From assembly GCA_945872805.1 (NCBI GenBank), contig CAMCBE010000093.1, forward strand, positions 1-7,581: a DNA stretch of 7,581 nucleotides, read 5' to 3'. Below are positions 1 through 6,689 of this stretch, in pieces. A model generated the notes under the pieces. It saw nothing but the letters and a program-made list of their open reading frames with translations. It was not told the DNA's origin and searched no databases. This DNA comes from Chitinophaga pinensis. Its GTDB lineage: Bacteria > Bacteroidota > Bacteroidia > Chitinophagales > Chitinophagaceae. Both the position numbers and the translations under genes were made by a program. The first letter of the stretch is position 1. Every line of letters starts with the position of its first letter.

Positions 1-1
1 G

Positions 2-2584
2 ACTACATCTAAAAATATTATCGATTCATTCATTGCAAAGTATCCTGGATCGCGTCATATTGAATATGATGCACTTTCTGTAAATGGAATACTTAATGCA
101 AATGCTGCATCATTTGGTAAGAGGGCAATTCCTTCATATCAATTTGATAAGGCAAAGACTATTGTAAGTCTTGCTGCGGATTTTCTTGGAACATGGCTTA
201 GCCCGGTTGAATATGCCAGGCAATATGCAGTGGGAAGAAAAATTGATCAGAAGAATATTGAGATGAGTAGGCATATTGTGTTTGAAAGTATGCTTAGTCT
301 AACAGGCGCTAATGCTGATGATCGTTTCATTCACCTTCCGTCTGAAGAAGGGGCTGTTGCATTAAATTTATATGCTGCTTTAGGTGGACAGGTTTCTGTA
401 CCTGCTCTTACAGATGCTCGTTTGAAAAAAGGAATTCAATCTGCTGCAGAAGCACTAAAGAAATCCGGTGCTGCATCACTTGTAGTGAGTGGTAGTAACA
501 ATAGTGATGTACAGGTGGTGGTAAACGCAATCAATCAACTCTTAGGCACGTATGGTACTACCATTAATTGGGGTACTACTTTGAATACTCGTAATGGTAA
601 TGATGCTGCAATGGTTCAGCTTGTGCAAGAAATGAATGATGGCAAAGTTGGAGCCTTATTTGTGCATGGAGTGAATCCTGCGTATGACTATTTTGATGCG
701 AAAAAATTTGCAACTGGTCTTTCTAAGGTTGCGGTTTCAGTTTCATTCAATGATAGAGAAGACGAAACAACTTCATTGTGTAAATATGTAATTTCTGATC
801 ATCATTATTTAGAAAGTTGGGGCGATGCAGAAATGAAATCAGGCTATTTAAGCTTTATTCAACCTACTATTGCGCCATTGTTTAAAACAAGGCCGTATCA
901 ATCATCTCTTTTAAAATGGAGTGGTGATGCTATTTCATACGGCGATTATTTTAAAAAATATTGGCTGGGTCATTTCGGATCTCAGTCAGCATGGGATAAA
1001 GCATTACAAGATGGAGTAGTAGAAACTCCTGCTGCTGCATCAGCTGGTAGTTATACTTCAACTGCGTTGTCTGCTTCAGCATCTGCCCTTGCTTCAATAA
1101 AAACAACTGGTAAAGCTGAATTGGTTGTTTATCAAAAGGTTTCTATGGGTTCTGGGAAGGATGCAAATAATCCATGGCTTCAAGAAATGCCTGATCCAAT
1201 CACAAAAGCAACTTGGGATAATTACGCAATTATTTCATTTGCCATGGCTAAAGAATTGGGTATCGTAGTTGATGATAATTATGAGGTTGAAGTTGCGAAG
1301 CCTGTAATAAAGATTAAAGCCTCAGGTCAAGAATTTACACTTCCTGTTTTAGTTATACCAGGAATGCATAAGAATGTTATTGCCTTAGCCTTAGGGTATG
1401 GACGTTCTGAAAAAACAGGCAAGGCAGCAGCAAACGTTGGCCAAAATGCTTTTCCATTGGTTGGTTTTGATGGGAAGAGTTTTACATACAGCACAATAAA
1501 TGTGTCATATGAAAAACTGAAGGAAACATATAAAATTGCCTATACTCAATCACACAATCAATACGAAGGTCGCGATCAAGTAGTTCGTGAATATTCGTTG
1601 GATGTGTTTAAAAAGAATCCAACCATTTTATCAGATGAGCGTCATGAGATGGTTGAGACGTATGCAAAAAACACAAAAGATTTTGCTGCAGAAGGGACAC
1701 TTTATCCAAGTCATCCTTACCCAGGGCCTAAATGGGGGATGAGCATAGATTTAAATTCATGCATAGGTTGTGGTGCTTGTACGGTTGCATGTACATCAGA
1801 AAATAACGTAGCTGTTGTTGGCAAATCAGAAGTAATGCGCGCACATGAGATGCATTGGTTACGGATAGATCGATATTTCGCTACCTACAGAGATGATACT
1901 GGCGCAGATAATCTTGATGATTTAAATGTTGTCTTCATGCCAATGCTTTGTCAACATTGTGATAACGCTCCATGTGAGAATGTTTGTCCAGTGAATGCTA
2001 CAAACCATAGTAGTGAAGGCCTGAATCAAATGACATACAATCGTTGTATTGGTACACGATATTGTGCAAATAACTGCCCTTATAAAGTAAGGCGCTTCAA
2101 TTGGTCTGATTATATGGGAGCTGATAGCTTCCCTGATAATCAACGTGAAGTTCTTGGCGATGCAGTGATGATGATGAATGAGGATCTTACTAGAATGGTT
2201 TTAAATCCTGATGTAACGGTTCGTTCTCGCGGTGTTATTGAAAAATGTTCATTCTGTGTTCAACGTTTACAAGAAGGGAAATTAAAAGCCAAAAAAGAAA
2301 ATAGGCCTTTAGAAACTGGTGCTGATGGTAAGTGGGATATTAAGACCGCTTGTCAACAAGCTTGTCCAACCAATGCTATTGTATTTGGTAACGTACATGA
2401 TAAGAAGAGTCCTGTTAGTGTGATTCGAAATGAAGAGCAGACGAATAGGCTGTTCTATGTTCTTGAGGAGATCCATGTACTACCTAATGTGAGCTACCTT
2501 GCAAAAATTAGGAATACAGAAAGGAATGTTGGTATTGTAGAAGAAGCGCACCAAGACGAAAAGAAAACAGAGGCAGCGCATTAA
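2..2584 (+). CDS. actB: Alternative Complex III subunit ActB, fused molybdopterin-oxidoreductase-like / Fe-S protein (5' partial)
   Basis: This is the iron-sulfur subunit of ACIII, which carries electrons from the quinol site in ActC towards the haem subunits on the periplasmic side. The frame is open from base 2, so the true start lies upstream; 860 residues are visible, and family length suggests one to two hundred are missing. Visible residues 1 to about 540 resemble the molybdopterin-oxidoreductase fold, which in ActB is known not to hold molybdenum. An Ala/Ser-rich linker lies at about 343-365. The ferredoxin-like part (about 575-840) has four Cys motifs: C587/C590/C593/C597, C650/C653/C658/C662, C682/C688/C692 and C749/C752/C784/C788. 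That is 15 Cys, which fits three [4Fe-4S] and one [3Fe-4S] cluster; T685 stands where the sixteenth Cys would be. The GTG at 230 is an internal Val codon, not a start. The gene is followed after 36 bases by actC. The identity is secure; cluster types are inferred from motif and family. Confidence 0.95.
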   Translation, partial: TTSKNIIDSFIAKYPGSRHIEYDALSVNGILNANAASFGKRAIPSYQFDKAKTIVSLAADFLGTWLSPVEYARQYAVGRKIDQKNIEMSRHIVFESMLSLTGANADDRFIHLPSEEGAVALNLYAALGGQVSVPALTDARLKKGIQSAAEALKKSGAASLVVSGSNNSDVQVVVNAINQLLGTYGTTINWGTTLNTRNGNDAAMVQLVQEMNDGKVGALFVHGVNPAYDYFDAKKFATGLSKVAVSVSFNDREDETTSLCKYVISDHHYLESWGDAEMKSGYLSFIQPTIAPLFKTRPYQSSLLKWSGDAISYGDYFKKYWLGHFGSQSAWDKALQDGVVETPAAASAGSYTSTALSASASALASIKTTGKAELVVYQKVSMGSGKDANNPWLQEMPDPITKATWDNYAIISFAMAKELGIVVDDNYEVEVAKPVIKIKASGQEFTLPVLVIPGMHKNVIALALGYGRSEKTGKAAANVGQNAFPLVGFDGKSFTYSTINVSYEKLKETYKIAYTQSHNQYEGRDQVVREYSLDVFKKNPTILSDERHEMVETYAKNTKDFAAEGTLYPSHPYPGPKWGMSIDLNSCIGCGACTVACTSENNVAVVGKSEVMRAHEMHWLRIDRYFATYRDDTGADNLDDLNVVFMPMLCQHCDNAPCENVCPVNATNHSSEGLNQMTYNRCIGTRYCANNCPYKVRRFNWSDYMGADSFPDNQREVLGDAVMMMNEDLTRMVLNPDVTVRSRGVIEKCSFCVQRLQEGKLKAKKENRPLETGADGKWDIKTACQQACPTNAIVFGNVHDKKSPVSVIRNEEQTNRLFYVLEEIHVLPNVSYLAKIRNTERNVGIVEEAHQDEKKTEAAH

Positions 2585-2620
2585 TTAAAGTAAGAACGAA
2601 TTCTTATAAATGACCATCAA

Positions 2621-4096
2621 ATGAGTGCAACAAAGTACGAATCGCAGTTAAGAGAACCATTGGTAAATGGTAATAAGACCTATGGTCAAGTTACCCAAGA
2701 TATTGTGCATACTATAGAAGCAAAACCTACCCGCTTGTGGTATATTGGGTTTTATATCTCTGTGGCCTTATTGATGTTTGGCGCTTATTCTGTTTACCGT
2801 GAGGTAACGTATGGTATTGGACAGTGGAACGTTAATCGAACTATTGGATGGGGTTGGGATATTACCAACTTCGTATGGTGGGTTGGTATCGGTCATGCGG
2901 GTACGTTGATTTCAGCCATTCTATTATTGTTTCGCCAAGGATGGAGAACAGGTGTTAACCGTGCTGCAGAAGCGATGACCATTTTTGCTGTAATGTGTGC
3001 TGGTCAGTTTCCAATTTTCCACATGGGAAGGGTTTGGTTGGCATTTTTTACGTTACCTTATCCAAATACACGTGGGCCATTATGGCCTAACTTTAATTCG
3101 CCATTGTTGTGGGACGTATTTGCCATCTCCACATATTTTACTGTTTCTTTACTTTTCTGGTATTCTGGTTTATTGCCAGATTTGGCAACGGTTAGGGATC
3201 GTGCTAAAACAAAAATTCGCAAGCATTTATATGGTGTTGCTTCCTTCGGTTGGTCAGGTAGTACCAAACATTGGCAGCGTCACGAAAGTCTTTCACTTGT
3301 ATTGGCTGGACTTTCAACTCCGCTAGTATTATCAGTACACACTATTGTATCGTTTGACTTTGCTACATCAGTTGTACCTGGTTGGCACACTACAATATTC
3401 CCTCCTTACTTTGTTGCTGGTGCAATCTTCTCAGGGTTTGCGATGGTGCAAACGCTTATGTTGATTCTAAGAAAAGTAATGGGGTTGCATGATTACATTA
3501 CATTGGGTCATATTGAAGCAATGAATAAGGTTATTGTCTTAACCGGTTCAATTGTGGGATGCGCATACCTTACCGAATTGTTCATGGCATGGTATAGTCA
3601 AGTACCATTTGAACAAGATATCTTCTTTAAATACCGAATTGCTGGTCCTTATGGATGGAGTTATTGGTTAATGATGACCTGTAATGTGGTTTCTCCTCAG
3701 TTGTTTTGGTTTACAAAACTTAGAAGAAATGTATTGTTCACGTTTATAATGAGTATCGTGGTGAATATTGGTATGTGGTTTGAACGTTTTGTAATCATTG
3801 TTTCTTCTTTATACCGCGATTACCTTCCTTCTTCTTGGTCAATTTATTACAGACCAACTATTTGGGAAGTTGGTTTCTATCTTGGAACATTTGGTTTGTT
3901 CTTTACATGCTTCTTCCTCTTTTCTAAATATTTCCCAGTTATTGCCATTGCAGAAATTAAGTATGTTTTGAAAGGTACTGGAGAGAGCTTTAAGAATGAG
4001 ATGGAAGGATTAGAGTCTAAGCAACTTGATGCTTTTGTAGAAGAAATGCATCATGGACATCATGAGGAAGGAACAGTTAAAATTGCGCATCACTGA
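2621..4096 (+). CDS. actC: Alternative Complex III integral membrane subunit ActC (NrfD/PsrC family)
   Basis: ActC is the polytopic membrane subunit of ACIII thought to bind and oxidise menaquinol and to pass electrons to ActB. The 491-residue product is complete and of normal family length. I see ten hydrophobic segments, at about 39-59, 80-104, 117-141, 163-185, 223-246, 261-285, 303-326, 346-366, 370-396 and 413-436, as expected for a double four-helix-bundle NrfD-type protein. Polar residues inside or next to helices that match the family's proposed quinol pocket are H134 (in FPIFHMGR), D165 (in LLWDVFA) and D246 (in VSFDFA); their role is from family knowledge, not shown here. The C-terminal tail is charged and ends in a His-rich stretch (six His in residues 477-491). 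The ATG at 2621 is preceded by an A-rich leader without a Shine-Dalgarno site, usual for Bacteroidota. It lies between actB and actD and is surely co-transcribed with them. Confidence 0.95.
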   Translation: MSATKYESQLREPLVNGNKTYGQVTQDIVHTIEAKPTRLWYIGFYISVALLMFGAYSVYREVTYGIGQWNVNRTIGWGWDITNFVWWVGIGHAGTLISAILLLFRQGWRTGVNRAAEAMTIFAVMCAGQFPIFHMGRVWLAFFTLPYPNTRGPLWPNFNSPLLWDVFAISTYFTVSLLFWYSGLLPDLATVRDRAKTKIRKHLYGVASFGWSGSTKHWQRHESLSLVLAGLSTPLVLSVHTIVSFDFATSVVPGWHTTIFPPYFVAGAIFSGFAMVQTLMLILRKVMGLHDYITLGHIEAMNKVIVLTGSIVGCAYLTELFMAWYSQVPFEQDIFFKYRIAGPYGWSYWLMMTCNVVSPQLFWFTKLRRNVLFTFIMSIVVNIGMWFERFVIIVSSLYRDYLPSSWSIYYRPTIWEVGFYLGTFGLFFTCFFLFSKYFPVIAIAEIKYVLKGTGESFKNEMEGLESKQLDAFVEEMHHGHHEEGTVKIAHH

Positions 4097-4122
4097 TAAT
4101 TCAATAAAGTAAAAAGTATAAA

Positions 4123-4707
4123 ATGGCGTTGAAAAAATTTGTTGTAGGCTGCTTTGAGGATGAGAAAGTTCTCTTTCCTGCCGTTGCAAAAGTGAGAAAA
4201 GCAGGTTATAAGTTCCATGACATCTATACTCCTTTCCCTGTACATGGTCTAGATAGTGCCATGGGCTTAAGAGAAACGAGTATCCATACTGCTGGATTTT
4301 TATATGGATTGGTTGGTACTACTACGGCGGTAACATTCATGACATGGGTTTTTACTAAGGATTGGCCAGTGAATATTGGAGGTAAACCTAATTTTGCATT
4401 ACCAGCCTGGATTCCAATAACATTTGAGTTGACTGTATTGTGTGCTGCTGTTGGTATGGTACTTACTTTTTGCTATATATGCCAACTTGCTCCATTTGTA
4501 AAGAAACATACTTTTCATGCACGTGCAACAGATGATTTATTTGTGATGGTTATTGAATGTGGTGAAAAAACGAATGAAGATGAATTGAAAGCATTGCTTA
4601 CTAGTGTTGGTGCTCAGGAGGTAAATACTCAAATAGCAGAAGAAGGATGGTGGATAGGCCGTTACGATCAAGAACAATCGCTTTACAAAGAACCAAATAT
4701 TGCTTAA
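4123..4707 (+). CDS. actD: Alternative Complex III membrane subunit ActD (DUF3341)
   Basis: ActD is a small membrane subunit of ACIII. It carries no cofactor and is thought to help assemble or stabilise the complex next to ActC and ActF; its exact role is not known. The 194-residue product has the DUF3341 signature near the N-terminus: a soluble segment opening MALKKFVVGCFEDE, then the conserved YTPFPVHGLD (residues 35-44), followed by two membrane helices at about 57-77 and 98-121. A soluble C-terminal part of roughly 70 residues follows, with the DDLFVMVIE strand. The ATG at 4123 gives the expected family N-terminus and lies 26 bases after actC. The three Cys in or near the helices (C107, C117, C120) are not arranged as a known metal site. 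No sign of truncation. Confidence 0.93.
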   Translation: MALKKFVVGCFEDEKVLFPAVAKVRKAGYKFHDIYTPFPVHGLDSAMGLRETSIHTAGFLYGLVGTTTAVTFMTWVFTKDWPVNIGGKPNFALPAWIPITFELTVLCAAVGMVLTFCYICQLAPFVKKHTFHARATDDLFVMVIECGEKTNEDELKALLTSVGAQEVNTQIAEEGWWIGRYDQEQSLYKEPNIA

Positions 4708-4756
4708 CTAATTAAGAGAAAAGGGAAAGAGGAGAGATTATAAAATAACTAAAGAG

Positions 4757-5395
4757 ATGAAAAGATTAACATTCGTTTTCTGTGGACTGACAACATTGCT
4801 TCTAGCGGTTGTGGGTTGCAGCGATGTGAAAAGAACACGTGGCAAAGTATATATGCCTGATATGGCTGATAGCCGTGCATATGAAACGTATTCCACTAAT
4901 CCTGTTTTTGCTGATGGGCGAACAAGCCAAGGCCCAGTAGCGGGTACAGTTAAACGTGGAGATGAGTATCCTGTGCATATTGAAATGGATGCAATTGGTG
5001 ATACCGCTAATTATTATGCTTCAAATCAACTGCCCAATCCATTTACAAGTTTGACCGCTGATCAATTAAAAGAAACAGAGAGATTATATTTAATCAATTG
5101 TGCCATTTGTCATGGCGCCAAGTTGGATGGTAATGGCCCGTTATGGAAAGATGGAGAAGGCCCATTCCCTGCAAAACCTGCTGCATTAGTTGGTGATAGT
5201 AAATATGAATCAATGCCTGATGGACAAATGTTCTATTCAGTTACATATGGTAAAAATTTAATGGGTGGTTATGCATCACAACTAAATGCAAAGCAGCGTT
5301 GGATGGTAATTAGCTATATTAAAATAAAGCAAGGAAAGTTGAAGCCAGCTGGTAATGCAGACACTATGGTTGTTGCATCAGCAGTAATAAAATAA
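4757..5395 (+). CDS. actE: Alternative Complex III mono-haem cytochrome c lipoprotein ActE
   Basis: ActE is the mono-haem c-type cytochrome of ACIII. It is exported and sits on the periplasmic face, where it is a likely exit point for electrons towards the oxidase. The 212-residue precursor opens with a Lys/Arg-positive start and a hydrophobic stretch, then a lipobox VVGC with the lipidated residue at C21 followed by Ser, so it should be a type II signal-peptide lipoprotein. The haem c site is CAICH, with C115, C118 and proximal ligand H119. The probable distal ligand is M169 in NLMGGYA, the usual position for this cytochrome c class. Residues 22 to about 95 are a family-specific N-terminal extension (PDM motif, YxTNP-like segment) seen before the haem domain in ActE proteins. 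The start is fixed by the signal peptide. The 49-base leader is purine-rich, but its GGAG lies about 20 bases from the ATG, too far for a normal ribosome site. Confidence 0.95.
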   Translation: MKRLTFVFCGLTTLLLAVVGCSDVKRTRGKVYMPDMADSRAYETYSTNPVFADGRTSQGPVAGTVKRGDEYPVHIEMDAIGDTANYYASNQLPNPFTSLTADQLKETERLYLINCAICHGAKLDGNGPLWKDGEGPFPAKPAALVGDSKYESMPDGQMFYSVTYGKNLMGGYASQLNAKQRWMVISYIKIKQGKLKPAGNADTMVVASAVIK

Positions 5396-5417
5396 ACAAC
5401 GCATTAAATAATTAGGG

Positions 5418-6638
5418 ATGAGTAAGCAACAATTTGAGATTTCAGCAGGGTATAAAAAATGGACTAACGCGCTTTTGGGCGTAGGTATATTGACCCTTGT
5501 GTTGGGATTCATTTTTCTGGCGACGAGCAAAGAAGAGCTCAACCAAACACGGTTTTGGGCTGTGCTTTTACAAAATAGCGTTTTCTTTTTATTGGTTGTA
5601 AATGCAAGTATGTTCTTTATTTGTGCTACCACACTTGCAATGGGTGGTTGGCAAATGGCTTTTCGTAGGGTGCCTGAAGCAATTTCAAGCCTCGTGCCCG
5701 TTTTTGGTGTATTTGCTTTGGTCGTATTCCTCGGAATAATTTTTGGTCATCAATATGGTATCTACCATTGGTTAGATAAAGAACACGTTGAACATGATCC
5801 AATTTTAAAAGGCAAAAGTGCATTCCTAAATCCAACGTTTTTCTTGACATGGACAATTATTTCACTTTTCATGTGGTCTTGGGTAGGTGCTAAGATGAGA
5901 AAACTTTCATCACAAGCAGATGAGAAAATGGATAAAGAACAATCAAAAAAATTCATCTGGACCAATACTGTTTGGGCATCAATCTTTATTGTATTCTTTG
6001 CATTGACTGTAGGCTCTACAATTCCTTGGTTATGGTTAATGAGTATTGACGCACATTGGTTTTCAACGATGTATAGTTGGTATACGTTAATTAGTTCATT
6101 TGTAGCTGGGATCTCGTTAGTTGCCATCTATGTTATTTACCTTAAGAATCAAGACTATCTAGAATATGTAACGGAAGAGCATCTTCATGATATAGGTAAA
6201 TTCATGTTTGCTTTCTCTGTATTTTGGACATACTTATGGTATTCACAGTTCATGTTGATTTGGTATGCTAACATTCCTGAAGAAACTATTTATTTCAAGC
6301 CTCGTATGCAAGGCGTTTATAGAGGTATTTTCTTCCTCAATTTGATTACAAATTTTGCAGTACCATTCTTATTATTAATGAGAAGAGGTTCTAAAAGAAA
6401 TTATACTACTGTTACATTTTTGGCCGTGCTTATCATTTTAGGTCATTGGATTGATTTCTACCAAATGGTGATGCCTGGTACAGTAAATGAACATTATACA
6501 CTTGGGTGGTTTGAATTTGGGATACTTTCTCTTTATGCAGGACTTATTATGTTCTTTGTAGGAAGAGGGTTAGCTAAAAAACCATTGGTTGCAAAGTTTC
6601 ATCCTTTCATCAAGGAGAGTACAATTCACCATACCTAA
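5418..6638 (+). CDS. actF: Alternative Complex III integral membrane subunit ActF (NrfD-like)
   Basis: ActF is the second large membrane subunit of ACIII, a divergent relative of ActC. It has been discussed as part of a possible proton path, though its role in energy conservation is unsettled. The 406-residue product is complete. I see ten hydrophobic segments at about 17-35, 53-76, 90-111, 136-158, 183-204, 217-241, 260-283, 303-321, 331-350 and 363-383. Polar or charged residues near or within helices that could matter for proton transfer include H111, H213, H343, D346 and E366; this is inference. The segment FSVFWTYLWYSQFMLIWY (265-282) is a family hallmark. The ATG at 5418 lies 22 bases after actE and gives the expected short N-terminus. 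An upstream AGGG abuts the start too closely to be a normal ribosome site. ActF is the last ACIII gene before coxB. Confidence 0.94.
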   Translation: MSKQQFEISAGYKKWTNALLGVGILTLVLGFIFLATSKEELNQTRFWAVLLQNSVFFLLVVNASMFFICATTLAMGGWQMAFRRVPEAISSLVPVFGVFALVVFLGIIFGHQYGIYHWLDKEHVEHDPILKGKSAFLNPTFFLTWTIISLFMWSWVGAKMRKLSSQADEKMDKEQSKKFIWTNTVWASIFIVFFALTVGSTIPWLWLMSIDAHWFSTMYSWYTLISSFVAGISLVAIYVIYLKNQDYLEYVTEEHLHDIGKFMFAFSVFWTYLWYSQFMLIWYANIPEETIYFKPRMQGVYRGIFFLNLITNFAVPFLLLMRRGSKRNYTTVTFLAVLIILGHWIDFYQMVMPGTVNEHYTLGWFEFGILSLYAGLIMFFVGRGLAKKPLVAKFHPFIKESTIHHT

Positions 6639-6689
6639 GAAATTGATAAAAGTAGAAAAAATATTATTTAACATTATATACGAAAGCAC
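6639..6689 (+). other. actF-coxB intergenic gap, no promoter or terminator seen
   Basis: This 51-base, very AT-rich gap is the longest in the operon. I looked for a stem-loop followed by a T-run and for a Bacteroidota-type promoter (TTG near -33 with TAnnTTTG near -7) and found neither. The lack of both suggests that coxB is read from the same transcript as the act genes. This is negative evidence by eye only. Confidence 0.4.

Noticed and set aside
230..232. GTG as a start codon for a 784-residue protein
   Set aside because: The same frame is open without a stop back to base 2 and reads as continuous coding sequence, so this is an internal Val of a gene truncated by the window edge.
1922..2143. 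Minus-strand open frame inside actB
   Set aside because: It lies opposite the conserved Cys motifs of actB, and its product shows no recognisable domain; it is a shadow of the real gene.
2..2584. ActB as a catalytic molybdenum enzyme such as polysulfide or formate reductase
   Set aside because: The fusion of the oxidoreductase-like part to a four-cluster ferredoxin part and the following actCDEF genes mark it as ACIII, whose ActB carries no molybdenum cofactor.
2997..3326. Open frames on both strands inside actC (also 3058-3267 minus)
   Set aside because: They overlap the conserved helices of actC in other frames and have no supporting motif.
2621..4096. ActC as a polysulfide or nitrite reductase membrane anchor (PsrC/NrfD proper)
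   Set aside because: Ten helices, a DUF3341 neighbour, a mono-haem lipoprotein and a second NrfD-like subunit are specific to ACIII.
5378..6127. Three minus-strand open frames over actF (5378-5632, 5626-5856, 5762-6127)
   Set aside because: They are antisense to a clear ten-helix membrane protein; antisense frames of hydrophobic genes often stay open by composition.
6639..6689. Promoter for a separate coxB transcript
   Set aside because: No TTG / TAnnTTTG pair with suitable spacing was found; the AT-rich sequence alone is not evidence.
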